Source: Lithospermum erythrorhizon (Eukaryota; Streptophyta; Magnoliopsida; Boraginales; Boraginaceae). From it: a stretch of DNA of 64,000 nucleotides. The stretch lies in NCBI GenBank assembly GCA_019722365.1, contig JADFUC010001833.1, forward strand, positions 620,001 through 684,000, written 5' to 3'. A program made the translations under genes and the position numbers. Shown one piece after another: positions 39,792-52,122 of the stretch (its first letter is position 1; every line of letters starts with the position of its first letter). Under the pieces are notes generated by a model, which ran no database searches, had not been told where the DNA came from, and saw nothing but the letters and a program-made list of their open reading frames with translations.

Positions 39792-40053
39792 TACTTTTTT
39801 ATTAGCAAGCATGATGAAATAAATTGTTAGTTAAATTAGGTAGTTCATGGCTAGAACATCATGTTATTGTCTCCCAGGCCAGTGTGCTGAATTAGCTTGC
39901 TGGCCTTAGCCCATAGCTGGGTTTTCTTCTTGAAATGGTATACACATACGATCATGATGTTGAAAATTATGATTGCTGAAAGCTTTGCCTTTCTTTCTAG
40001 TTGTATCTATTATTATCATTATGACTTCTGAATTTCAGGAATCATATTGCCAA

Positions 40054-42231
40054 ATGGTAGTTCGTAGCTGGGTAATATTCCTTGTTCTTTTTTGCTTCTT
40101 TGGAGTGTTCGATGCTAGTGCTGGAGATGCTGACCCATATTACAAGTAAGTCATTTTCTTTTTCTTTTTTTGTTCTGGTGATTTCTACTTGATTTTTAGG
40201 TCTGTCATCCTCACAAAGAACTCTGAACCTAAGGGGATATAAGTATGTTTATCTGTTGTTCTTGTTTTCTTTAGTATTGTTGACCTTTCTGTATTATACT
40301 CTGTGTTCAAAGTCGTAAGAGTTATTAATCGTTGTACTTATATAGTTCATCTTTAAAGAGTATTGCATGTAATTTTCCTTCTTCTTTACTATTAATTTGT
40401 TGACAACTTATATTACAATCCTAAATGTATCAGTTTAATGTATTTGATTTAGTATACTGGGTTTTGATTTACATAATTACAAAGTTCTTCTTGAAGGACA
40501 TTAAGTATATACTATTCGACAATGTCCACTGTCAAATAAGTGGATGGGATATTACTATTACGCTATTAGGGGGTAAATTTCACTTTTATATGTTTAGTTT
40601 TCATTATCATATTTTTTATCTCCTATGTCTCCTTTGTCTGAACAGTGTTTCCTTTTCATTATATATTGGTTTCTCTTTTATTATTTAAATTGCAGGTCCT
40701 GTGTCACAGAATGTGAGAGTTCTGGATGTGTTGGGAAAACCTGCTTTGCAAATTGCAAATATTCATCAGATGGTTCTTCAGTAGAGGGACTTTGGTACTT
40801 GCGAGAACCTTTATATTTGAGATGGAAGCAGTGGGACTGCCAAAGTAACTGCCGCTACCACTGCATGCTCGAAAGAGAAAAACATCGAGAGGCACAAGGT
40901 CTCGGGCCTGTGAAGTATCATGGTAAATGGCCCTTCCAACGTATATATGGTTTTCAGGTTAGTCTTACCCACCGCTCCTCCCCCCCACCCACCAAATTCT
41001 AGTATCTATTAATTTATGGAATACTGTATTTATTTAGAGTAAGATTTTGCTCTTTTTTAATACTCCGTATCTATTAAGCATTTAAGCAGAAAAATAATGT
41101 TTTGAAGTTTCGTAGGAGCCTGCTTCGGTGGCTCTATCTGCTCTTAACCTTGCTATGCACTTCCATGGTTGGCTGTCTTTTCTCATTCTCCTTTATTACA
41201 AGCTGCCGCTGAATTCGGCTAAAAGGCCATATTATAATTTTACTACATTGTGGCATATATTTGCATTCTTCTCTCTGAACTCCTGGTTTTGGAGCGCTGT
41301 TTTCCATAGCCGGTAAGCTTTATATTGTCCCTTTGTTGATCCTGTTATACTTGCTGGCATAAAGGATAAAGTGGCATTCTTATATTAATTGTGCAACATT
41401 TTGACATCTAAGTATTTCATCCAATCCCCCAATTATAACTGGTGTCAAATAACATAAACACTTAATATTCTACTGTTCTATTAAAACAAAACACCACATC
41501 ATTTGAATCAATGTTTGAACTTCAGAGATGTAGACTTCACAGAGAAACTTGATTACTCATCTGCTGTAGCATTGCTTGGGTATTCACTGATCTTGTCTAT
41601 ACTGAGGAGTTTGAATGTAAAGGATGAGGCTGCCAGGGTTATGGTTGCTGCCCCTCTTCTGGCTTTTGTGACAACCCATATTTTGTATCTTAACAACTTC
41701 AAAATGGACTATGGTAATCTCATACCTTAACCTTGCAATTTATTTTTAAATAAGCATACATTAGGTTAGGAGTTAGGACGTAAGTGCATTGCGTTTACTT
41801 AAGGTGAACATATAGCTTATTACTTATTAAGTTTTGTCAAAATAATACTAAACTAATTTGCATGCTTAGTAACTACATGACTCTGCCCCAGGGTGGAGGA
41901 ATCTGCCATAGATATGATAATTTGACTGTGTGAAATTTCATCAGGATGGAATATGAAAGTATGTGTCACAATGGGTGTTGCACAACTACTCATCTATTCT
42001 ATCTGGGCTGGTGTAACAAATCATCCTTCTCGTCTGAAGGTGTGGCTTGTAATGGTTGGAGGTGGCTTTGCAATGCTTCTAGAAATCTTTGACTTCCCTC
42101 CATATCAGGGGCTCGTGGATGCCCATGCCCTTTGGCACGCCACTACAATCCCATTGACCTACTTATGGTGGAGTTTCATCAAGGATGATGCAGAGTTCCA
42201 GACATCTAAGCTCCTCAGGAAATTAAAATAG
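40054..42231 (+). CDS. PGAP3/Per1-like GPI-anchor remodelling protein, five exons
   Basis: A Per1-family membrane hydrolase of the CREST superfamily. The family removes the unsaturated sn-2 acyl chain from GPI anchors in the ER/Golgi so that GPI-proteins can be lipid-remodelled. Exons are 40054-40145, 40696-40957, 41116-41312, 41526-41713 and 41945-42231; 341 residues, close to family length. Residues 1-23 form a signal peptide (MVVRSWVIFLVLFCFFGVF). A Cys-rich lumenal region follows (CVTECESSGCVGKTCFANC), then about seven membrane segments. Family motifs with likely catalytic residues are visible: ALNLAMHFHGW, NSWFWSAVFHSRDVDFTEKL (His and Asp), and DAHALWHATTIPLTYLWWS (two His). The gene appears intact and all splice phases agree. 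It probably has an intron in the 5' UTR. A MITE lies 263 bases upstream of the start codon. Confidence 0.93.
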
Positions 42232-44091
42232 CCAGTTCTGCTGCCCATCCTGTGAATCCACATGACCATGTAATGGTTTCGACAGTTTCACTAGCCATGA
42301 CCGTTCTATATCTGCAGTTACCGAGTTGCTCCCCTCTTTTCTATTTGTTTGTGAAATAAGAGAATTAGGTGTTTCATATGATTAGAATGGTGTACATGAC
42401 ACGATGATATGGGATGTCGGGATAACAGGCTTGGATTAATCGATTTCGCCCCAATGTCAATGTCACTGGTTAATGGTTACAGATTAATCTATAGACTATT
42501 CCTAGCTTTCATTTTATGTCAGCTGATTGTATAACCAAGTACTCTTAGCATCTTAGTTATTGAACAAGAGTTGCAGTTTTGGCTTTATGGTTTATTCAAG
42601 AACAAGATGAAGATGTGAAGTGTATGTTTCCTCAGACTATGCAGAAGTCATTAATTTGCTGAAGCAAACTCCACCTCCTATCTTCTCATTTCCTGTAATG
42701 GTTAAAGCCTCTCAGGCTCTCACCTTCTCTTCATGATGAGTTCCATTTTAGCTCATTAAATTAGGGAGGAGATAGTAAGCATTTTCTTAGTTACACCTTA
42801 TATATTGTCATATTTAAGTTTTTTCTCTAATTTCTCATTGTACTATGTGTCTAGTCTACTTCATTTCTAGTTTACTTGGAAGATTTAGTTTTCTAATTCT
42901 TCAAAATATGCAATACATATTTAATATCCGGGTTTTTTGGCAAAATTAATATTTTATTTTAAAAAACGAGTTGGATTTTGAAGTGATACACCTAATGAAG
43001 TATCATTCACAAAAAAAAAACTCTAATGAAGAAAAATAGGTTTTTGAGAAGTGGGTATTAGCTGTCACGGAGTGGAGTTATTTCAATCATATTTAAGGAA
43101 AGGAAGATTAATAATTTTAAACGATAAATTTTTAACTTTATTATTTCATACTATTGTAAAATTATAAAGTTTTCACATCCTATATATTTACTCATATTGT
43201 CCTCTAGAACAAAATTACTTGTCATTACATCTTTGAAGGGTGGATTTTTTCTTTATCGTTCTAATATATAAAATTATATTTTTACGTTATCGATGTATTT
43301 TAGTGACCCACACTGCTTTATTAAATTAGCAATCAATCAATTATATAGTTTCAATTAATTATCTTTTTACATTTTCAATGTATTTTTTAACTATTTTTTT
43401 CATCTCAATTTGTATGCATAACACTAGAATGATAAGCAAAAAAAATTCGAAGAGAGTATTTATTTACTAATTATTCTTATGTAACTTTAAAAAATGACTC
43501 CGTACTAAACTAGGTCAATTACTTTATGTAATTTTGAATAAAGTTAAGGTGACGCATTTACACAAAAATGGACGAAGTGTAACTTTTCTCATTACATATT
43601 TGTTACTTAATCCTTTAAAGATCATTCATTTTGCATTTTTAAAGATTGGTTTTTTGAAATTTAAATTCGATTTTTCTACATACAATAATTTTAATTAATA
43701 TATACTTCGATAAAAGGTGGCCCATTTCAGCATAAGCATTTTTTCAAAGGCAATTCAAGACAGATATATACTTTTGTCTTGGAAATAAATTTGATCGTCA
43801 ATAAATTTCTTTATGAAATCAGCCGCCCACCCAAAGGCGACGATAATACATTTTTAAGTGATAAAAAGCAGTATTTTCAAAACTCAAATATAAAATATCT
43901 TCCATCAAAATAATCACCGACCGGACACTCCACCGCATGCCGGCAAAAAAAAAATCCTCACTTCACTTTTACTACACACTTTACTAATCATTACCTAATC
44001 AAACAAAATCCTCGAACTAAATTTTTATCTCTCTAGAATTGCAATAAATATTTTATATTTTCGAATTTTCTTACATTGTTTGTAATTGAAA
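42232..44091. other. Intergenic region between PGAP3 and STR1 genes
   Basis: The first few hundred bases are the likely PGAP3 3' UTR; the remainder is AT-rich and should hold the STR1 promoter. No gene or clear repeat was recognised. Confidence 0.5.
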
Positions 44092-47000
44092 ATGGCATCA
44101 ACTATATTATTAAGAACAGTATTTTCCCACCTTTTGCTTCAACCTCGTTCATCACAGCCTCTTTTCACCAACTCCCAATTACTCTTCACTGTATGTATTG
44201 ATTTTTTCTTATTTTATATCAAGTTATTTTGCTTTTAATTAATCACTAGATGTTTTTTTTAAAATTTGGTATTGTTGCAAGGATTCGATCCGAGACCTTG
44301 TTATTAGGCTTAGCTAGTAGTTTAGTTGCTGGTTGATTGAATTCATGTAAATTGAGTATTTTTTATATGGGGTTTTAGGTTTTTGTTTAAATGATGGATT
44401 TTTTATGTGGGTTTTAGTTTTCACTTTAAAAGATGGATTTTTTATGGGTTTTAGGTTTTTGTTTAAAAGATGGAACTTTTTATATGGGTTTTGGTTTTCT
44501 GTTTAAAAGATGGATTTTTTTACATGGGTTTTAGTTTTCTGTTGAAAAGATGGATTTTTTTATATGGGTTTTAGTTCTAGATGGATTTTTTAGGTTGATT
44601 TGTATATGGGGTTTGGATTTTGGAACTGAGTTATTGGTCCAAAAGGGTTTTAGTAATTATGAACAAAGACCAGGCTAATTGTGAACAAAGCTTTGATTTT
44701 AATGGTTTAGTTTCATTCCTTAGTTTTTGGGGATTCGTTGTCGTCTTCTTTTTGTGTGTTGAGATATAATGGTCATTAGTTAGAGTTGTCAGACTTTAGA
44801 GATAAGACTGGCCAAAGTAATTGATCAAACGATCATGCATAAAATTGTTACTACTTCCTCGATGTTGTTGAGTTTGCTCAACAATTTTAGGCATTCACTT
44901 TATTGTTTGGTGGATTTTTCTTCTAGGTTGCCTTTTGATATAGTGATACTGATTACTCAATGGTTCATAAGAAAATTAGGCCATCATTAGAATGTGTTTG
45001 TACGAGGCCAGTTCTGTGGCATTAGTAACAGGTCTTGAGTAATGCATTTTTGCTTTATCAGAAGAGAACATTCTGCTGGCAAGCTTGTCCAGTCCGCTTT
45101 TTGTATAAGGCTTCCGGTCCTGTTTCTTGTAGAATCACTGCATCAGTTGCCACATCTCGAGCTTCATTCTCCACGGGAACCATCTCAGCTCAGGAACCTG
45201 TAGTTTCAGTTGAATGGCTCCATGCCAATCTTAGAGAGCCAGACATGAAGGTGTGCACCTGCCTTGACTATTCTGATCAGTTTTAAGCTTGTCGATCTAA
45301 AGTTCTTGTGATTGTTAGCATGTTTTGGAACATCTCATGCAAATGCTTTTTTGCTGCATATTCTTCTTGTTTGGTGAATCTGTTGTTATTAGTCCAGGAA
45401 ATATTATAGCAAAACTGAAAATGGAAACAATGATTCCATGATTGAAAGATTAATCTTGAGTATTCAAGTAAAACCATCCCAAATATCTATTTAGTGTACT
45501 ACTAGCATGAAGACCTTGCTATAGAACTAATTAAGGACGTCTATGTAAGAAATCTAATAGCCTGGGGCGATTCTTTTTATTTACTTCGTACTTGTATTTT
45601 CCAGCTATTGGATGCATCTTGGTACATGCCGGATGAGCAGAGGAATCCACTGCAGGAATACCAGGTATATCTGCTTCATCTTTAATTAACATTATTTTTT
45701 ACAGTGTCTAAGCTAGTATGACAAACAGATGACTTAAGTGTCCTTTTGTTTCAAGTGCTCTGATTACAAACCTCATAATTTGAGTTGGCAACATTTCTAG
45801 AACTATTTATAGAGCAATGTTATCAAATGAAGATGATCACATTGCCTGAGCTGAGTGATCTCTCAATACATCGAGTGAAATGTTTACAGATGGAAATCCA
45901 TGTGTCAAATTGAACAAATTATTTCTTGATGCTGTAGTCAGAATGAACATTCTCAAAAGATTTTTACGTTGGTTGACTGTGAGCAGGTAGCGCATATCCC
46001 TGGTGCCCTATTCTTTGACGTGGATGGCATATCTGATCGGACTACTAATGTATGATCATCACCCCCTCGTAAATTATAGTTGACCCATGTACAGTCATAG
46101 TGTAACATCTTAGGCTAATCAAGCATATAAATTGATTTCTGATATTGTGTATCATATATCTTTACTTGATTTAATATTGAATGAGAGGTTATTTGTTTAA
46201 TGATGCATATTAGCTGCCGCATATGTTGCCATCAGAAGAAGCTTTTTCTGCTGGTGTTTCAGCTCTTGGTATTGAGAATAAAGACTCAATTGTTGTATAT
46301 GATGGAAAGGGAATTTTTAGTGCAGCACGTGTTTGGTGGTATGTCAGTTGTATCGGCATAAGTAGACCATTTTCCAGCAAGCATTCTCGTTTTGTTTGGA
46401 TAATAAATTACATTGTTCCATGTTAATAAACAGGATGTTTAGGGTTTTTGGACATGATAGAGTTTGGGTTTTGGATGGAGGTTTGCCAAGATGGCGAGCG
46501 GCAGGATATGATGTTGAATCAAGTGCCTCTAGTGATAACATTTTGAAAGCTAGTGCTGCCAGTGAGGCAATAGAGAAAGTATACAAAGGCCAGACAGTAA
46601 GTGGATTATATCATAGAAGTTATACAACCATATAAAAAGTGCAATATTCCACTTTATTTAGCCAAGTTTCTGCAACATGTCTAATTTCTTTATATCCAAT
46701 ACCATATGTGATGTCATGATATATTACATTTCATGTCCACCCCATGACCCCATAAAAGTTGACCTGATTAAAAGGGCGTGATATATAATATAGACTCGTG
46801 ATATTGTATAATTGAATTTAATGGATTTTAAGTTTTCACAAAAAGTTCTCATTCATTCTTTGATCACAGGTTGGGCCAATTACATTCCGTACAAAGTTTC
46901 AACCAAATCTTGTCTGGACACTGGAGCAGGTAAGATGCTTATAATGCATGACCATTGGTTATTGCGTCTTCACTGAAAACTTCATGAGTATTCCAGAAAG

Positions 47001-48368
47001 CTCCCTGCATAAAGTTTTGATCATTACTGAATACCAAAAATCCTGGAAAAATATTCCAAATTTGAGTTTGTACTTTGACATGGCAACATTTGAAGATAAT
47101 TCCACATGGTAACCCAAAACCTTCAAAAAACTGAAGGGGACTGTTAATTTATTTGCATTCATCAAGTGGCTGAACATTTACTAGTTGATAGTTTGTGCTA
47201 AATCTGAGGCATACAACCACATAATATGCATACCTACCATGATCCCAGTTGAATTTTCATTTGAATCATTTAAGTATTAGTTTGTGAAAGTTTAATATTT
47301 CTGATATGTGTAAAAAATTAAGAGAATGTAAAGATTTATTCTTGGACTATATCTGAAGATTACTACGATTGCATTCAACAGTCTTTTGTAGCACATTGAT
47401 GATCTATCAGCAAGCATAGTCTGTATTCTGTCTCCAATATGATTTGGTTCTTTCCTGGAAATGATTCTTATTCTTCAATGTGCTTTTCTACTATCATCCC
47501 AGATACAGAAGAATGTTGAGGACAAAACTTATCAACAAATAGATGCACGATCAAAAGCTCGGTACATTTTGGCTTTCATATATTGCTATACGATCATTTT
47601 GATATATCAGAACTATATAAGCCAAGTTTTCAACAGCCTCTTATAGGCTTGATTTTAACTTGATTAGGTTTGATGGAGTTGCTCCAGAACCCCGAAAAGG
47701 AATAAGAAGTGGGCATGTTCCTGGAAGTAAATGCATTCCTTTCAAGCAGGTGCAAGGATTAATAATATCTACTCCATACATGTTATTCTTTGATAGCAAG
47801 AGGCAAAATGCTATGTTATTTCATAACTTAATGTCACATGAAACCTTTTGGTCCTTCAAACACTTTTGCGTTGTATTGTCTTCTTGTATAATTTCCTGAC
47901 TTTGGCACTTCACAGATGCTAGACGATTCACAAACTCTGCTACCTGCAGATGCGCTCAAGAAAAAATTTGATCAGGAAGGTGAGCTTATGAGTACCTCCT
48001 CTTTTCAGCCGAAAGCAATTGTTAAGCAAAATTCTCATTCTTGGAAATCTTTTTTGACAGGCATTACACTGGATAGCCCTATAGTAACTTCTTGTGGGAC
48101 AGGAGTAACTGCTTGCATTCTTGCTCTGGTAAATTCTTACCCTGGAGATTAGTTCTTTTACATAACATTACTTTCTCTAGACACCAGAATTTTCCAAGAA
48201 AAAAATAGATTTTTACGACAGTGTAAACACGCTATTGTTCATACTTTTCAGGGTCTACATCGTCTTGGGAAGGTTGATGTTCCCGTCTACGATGGGTCAT
48301 GGACAGAGTGGGGAGGAAATCCTGATGTCCCTGTAGCAACTTCTGAACCATCTTCCGAATCATCATAG
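44092..48368 (+). CDS. STR1: Thiosulfate/3-mercaptopyruvate sulfurtransferase, STR1-type, twelve exons
   Basis: A tandem-rhodanese enzyme that transfers sulfane sulfur from 3-mercaptopyruvate (or thiosulfate) to thiols or cyanide, acting in cysteine catabolism and embryo development, mainly in mitochondria. Exons: 44092-44190, 45032-45250, 45605-45664, 45987-46049, 46214-46338, 46434-46596, 46870-46929, 47503-47561, 47668-47749, 47916-47979, 48061-48128 and 48252-48368; 392 residues, all phases consistent. The Ser/Arg-rich N-terminus (MASTILLRTVFSHLLLQ) suits a mitochondrial presequence. The first rhodanese domain covers about residues 85-215 (VSVEWLHANLREPDMKLLDA, HIPGALFFDVDGISD, VVYDGKGIFSAARVWWMFR). 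The second covers about 255-375 and ends in the catalytic loop CGTGVTA with Cys343. The tail GGNPDVPVAT is conserved in plants. Exon 2 is preceded by an 841-bp intron with an internal tandem repeat. Confidence 0.95.
44365..44600 (+). repeat. Degenerate tandem repeat in STR1 intron 1
   Basis: A 37-40-bp unit GATGGATTTTTTATATGGGT plus TTTAGTTTTCTGTTTAAAA repeats about five times. Units start near 44393, 44432, 44469, 44509 and 44549, with a truncated one at 44579. It is pyrimidine-rich on one strand. Confidence 0.85.
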
Positions 48369-49167
48369 CTGCAACGATATAAACGCTCCGACGCTTTTCG
48401 TTAACATGTCAAAGATTGTGATATAGGCTGTAACTTCAATAATTTTGAAAAATATGATGCATAGCCTTCATAATTCATATATATTACGTTTGGAACACTT
48501 CCTATGTACATACTCCAACAAATCTCTCATAAAACAAGGGACAAAGTTTTTTTTTGGATCAAAGGGCATTCAAAGGATCTATGTTCGTGTTTTTCATCAA
48601 TTGCCCCCATGACATTAGATGTGCAATAAATGTAAAGGGGTATTTAAATAATCCTAGAAATCGCTTTCATCGTCACCGCCATGAGACTTCCATCGTGACT
48701 TACGTAATCTTCATCGAGTCACGTCAGTAGTACTTACTTGTACTTGATGGTAGTCACGGTGAAATAGTCTAGTGAGCTTCAAATAGATTGTGTGTCTTGT
48801 CGAAATGTCGATCCACACGATGATCTTGATCTTTAAACCCGATAGCCTTAAATCGAGTCCGTCATGCGTGTCGAGGAAGCACTCGATGGTGATCCATGAT
48901 GACAGAACTCCCGGTGGGCTCCCAAATCCGTGAAATTGCCGATATAGGTCGATAGACTCTTCAAAAACTAAACATGATTCAAGACACATTTCCAACACAA
49001 CTACCTAACCCATCTTACCCAGGTGAGCATCTTTGAAACCAGTGGGGCTTATTGAATCCTTGATGTTGATGTAGTATTTTTAAGATATATTTTTATTGTG
49101 CATTTCCACTCAAAACAACAAAAGTTAAGGATGATATTTATTCATAAGCGATTAGAAGCAAAAACAT
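48369..49167. other. Intergenic, STR1 3' flank
   Basis: Holds the presumed STR1 3' UTR. The 48650-49020 stretch is GC-richer and has an open frame on the minus strand (48711-48998) that I cannot assign; it may be repeat-derived. Confidence 0.4.
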
Positions 49168-49239
49168 GGTCGCGTGGCCTAATGGATAAGGCGCTCGCCT
49201 CGGGCCAGGAAGATTGGGTTGAGAGTCCCACCGTGATCG
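49168..49239 (+). pseudogene. tRNA-Arg-like sequence, damaged
   Basis: 72 bases fold as a tRNA. The seven-base acceptor stem (GGTCGCG with CGTGATC) pairs fully with two wobbles. The D-arm and A-box (TGGCCTAATGG...AAGGC) match plant tRNA-Arg, and a TTTTTT pol III stop follows at 49243. The rest is altered. The anticodon region CTCGCCTCGGGCCAGGA no longer forms a clean five-base stem; if read by position the anticodon would be CGG (Pro-type). The T-loop reads TTGAGAG in place of TTCGA, destroying the B-box. It is most likely a tRNA-Arg pseudogene. Confidence 0.65.
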
Positions 49240-49800
49240 ATCTTTTTTCAACTAATCTTTTTGTGAATACCGAATTTGTCTATACTCATTATAATGACTT
49301 TTGCTTCTTTCCCATTATCTTCTATCAAGAAACCAAAAATGCCAAGGCTGGAACCATCTATAAATATTTCAACGGCATGAGAACACTTGTACAGAATCGT
49401 TACACAATTCTTGACAAGTCTACATTTGATGGAACCGATTGGTATTTTGGTAATGTATCTTCAAATATGATATTTGATATATTCTTGTATATCGGTGTGT
49501 GCGAAAGCGCTCATATTTAAGATTGTCTTAGCAAAACTTTGCCATCAAATTTGACCTAAATGATCCGAAATAATTCATGAATGCAAACGTTTCTAAACAA
49601 CTCCATGTTAGGAAAGTAGATAAATATCTTAAAGTGAAAAATCACTGAAACAAATTCTCCCAAGATAAACTTTGTGTATTTCTTGCAGCACATATCTAGT
49701 GTTTGAATGTGATGATGTTCTCATTGGTAACTACCATTTCAAACTGCTAAAAACAGTCTCAGTCTTCATAAATCCTCATTCATCCCCAAGAATTGTTTCT
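49240..49800. other. Intergenic, upstream of receptor-like pseudokinase
   Basis: Nothing coding is supported. An open frame spanning 49098-49520 runs through the tRNA-like sequence and is not a gene. The frame of the next gene is open back to 49672, but no conserved residues precede the ATG at 49807. Confidence 0.4.
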
Positions 49801-49806
49801 GTATCA

Positions 49807-51370
49807 ATGGCCTCCTCTACAATATATGCTCTCTTATTAACAGTTTCACTCTCAGTTTCTCTGGTTTCTCCAGGGACAGTTATTGAGGACCTCAACAATC
49901 TCAAACCACCTCCTGATTTCAATTCAACGATCGCAGAGAATTGCCAAACCAACCCTTTTCATAGATACTGCAACGCCACACCAGACGATCTCCATGAAGT
50001 TTTCAAGTCCACTATTGTTGCCAGCCATCTCTGCAACGTTTCCAAGAACCCGAACTGCGTTGAAACATTTTCAAAAATAGACCTGCATAATCAAAGAAAT
50101 GCTGCAAAACTTTACCTGTCATTCACTTTCTTCTGGAAGTACTGCCCTCTAAGCATCACGACGATTGATCTATCGAATAATTCCATACAGGGTAACTTCC
50201 CAAGTGACATTTTTTACTGTTCTCAAATCCAAGCGTTGGACCTTAGACTCAATGGCTTATCAGGAGATGTCCCCATTCAGAACTTCTCCACCCTTTCTAA
50301 CCTCACTTTTCTTAATCTATCATACAATTATTTCTCCGAAGTTAAGTTCCACAACGAGCAATTCTTTAGCCGTTTTAACTCTTCAAGTTTCATAAGTTCA
50401 GGAATCCTCCCTGACCACAAAGAATTCAAAATGAAGGCTGTGTTTTTATTGTTTGGTTTTCCAGTTTTAGTTATAGTAATGGTTACTGGTCTGGGTTGGT
50501 TATGCTTTTGGAGGCCAGATTTCTTACCAAGATTCTTGAGAAGGAAACATAAATTTACCCCATCAATGCTAAGGGCTGCAACAGATGGATTTTCAAGGAA
50601 GAATCTAGTGGAGAGAACTGAGGAAGTTTCCATTTACAATGGTCAATTGAGAGATGGGAATGAAGTGAGAATTGAAATGTACAAAGAGACCATATCAAGG
50701 AAAAACCACAAGAAATTTGTTCAAGAATGTAAAATCTTGGTTCAATTGAGCCATAAAAACTTGATTCAAGTCATGGGTTGGTGCCAAAATCGGAGAATGA
50801 GAGCCGTTGTTACTGAATGGATAGATGGAGACCACGTCGAGACGTGGCTATCAGTCACTGCTCCTCCATGGAACAAGAGGAGAAAAGTGATAAGAGGCGT
50901 CATAGAAGCAATATATTATTTGCATGAAGAATGGCCTGAAATTACATGTGACCTCAAAACGACAAGCATACTGATTTGTGAAGATGGTGAACCAGTTTTA
51001 TCAAGATTCAAAGTTGATACTCACAAGAGTAAAGTACAAGAAGTAAGTGAACTACATCATTTGTTTTCAAATCTTGCAAATGCAAAGTTTCTAACAAATA
51101 TCACTCTTTTACACTAAGGTTGTACTTCTTGATGTATTCCTATTGCAGAAATCTTCAAATTATGTTTATCCTGAAATGGTTACAAACAAGAGAGCACAAT
51201 TTTAAGATTTCGAGAGGGCTGAAGCTAGTTTTGTCGAGTGGGTGAGGATAAATCATCCTTGACTAATCTAGAGGGAGTCATAGACATGAGAATGAAGAAG
51301 ACTGCTCATTTGATTGATCAAACTACCGAGGCAATTGCACTCAAGCTGATTTTGCACCAATTTACCAGGC
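49807..51370 (+). pseudogene. LRR receptor-like pseudokinase, truncated
   Basis: A receptor-like protein of the plasma membrane. Exon 1 is 49807-51042; GTAAGT and TTGCAG join it to 51149, and translation stops at TAA 51203-51205 after 430 residues. Residues 1-22 form a signal peptide. A short ectodomain has Cys pairs and two or three LRRs (TTIDLSNNSIQGNFPSDIF, FLNLSYNYF). Residues 211-233 form the membrane segment. A kinase-like domain starts near 250 (FTPSMLRAATDGFS). Catalytic residues are absent: no GxGxxG loop, VAIK reads VRIEMY, HRD..K..N reads CDLKTTS, and DFG reads SRF. The domain ends at YVYPEMVTNKRAQF. Beyond the stop, C-lobe homology continues (FERAEASFVEWVRINHP, then VIDMRMKKTAHLIDQTTEAI, to about 51365), so a block containing the DVYSFGVVLLE region has been deleted. 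Loss of kinase residues may be ancestral in this subfamily; the truncation is a later break. It may still be expressed as a shortened protein. Confidence 0.75.
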
Positions 51371-52122
51371 GCGGAACAACCAAGCTGGGAGCAAATATAT
51401 ATCTAATATGGCATTGAACAACTATTGAAGTCTTACAAGCAAGGTTCAAGATGAAGACTGAGCACATGCAGCTATGGCTATATGCAGTATGCAGTCTGAG
51501 AAAGGGCTTGTTTTTTGTAACAGGAATGTCCAGAATGAGCAATGCAAAAATGTACAGATTTGCATAAGCTATTCTGTTACATACCATATTAACAAACAGA
51601 ATAAAAAAATTTAAGTACTGATCATTTTACATATATTTGTCTTCACGATTCAAGTAGTTTCACCATCAATTAGCCAAACCGACATCTATCAAAGGATGCT
51701 AGATCAGTTCTATAATAGATCTTAATTGTTTGGTTCCTTGCCTCTCATACTCCCTTTCAAAAAAAGAGCTCATGTATACTCTGCACAATCTAACACCATT
51801 AGACTACACATCACTACTTTAACTATAGCTATGCATGAATTCTCCATCAATTTTTCTATTATCGAAAATGATTCATAAGTAACATGACCAAGGTAAAAAA
51901 TGATTCAAGCATACTCGATAATTAATTCGCGGTTCACAGTCATACTAATATTAAAGAAAATACTGATCTGTGCAAGTTTAAACAAAATTTAGATATACAT
52001 AATAATGTCAAATAGAAGAAATATATGTAATTTTGTATGCTACCTCTAGGAAAGTCTCGCATAAACTTCTCCACAGACTCGTAGCAACAAAGAACTGATT
52101 TGAAACAGGTAAAAAAGAACCG
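51371..52122. other. Intergenic between converging genes
   Basis: Tail-to-tail region between the receptor-like pseudogene (plus) and the NTM1 gene (minus). It should include the NTM1 3' UTR next to 52123. No other feature seen. Confidence 0.5.

Larger units (their letters stand above)
38402..40053. other. Intergenic region between the NAC and PGAP3 genes
   Basis: Contains the NAC 3' UTR, a 233-bp direct duplication and a Stowaway-like MITE (listed separately). A TTTCAG acceptor at 40033-40038, only 16 bases before the PGAP3 start codon, suggests a leader intron whose 5' exon lies somewhere upstream. Confidence 0.5.

Noticed and set aside
49098..49520. 140-codon open frame
   Set aside because: Runs straight through the tRNA-like sequence and shows no conserved domain.
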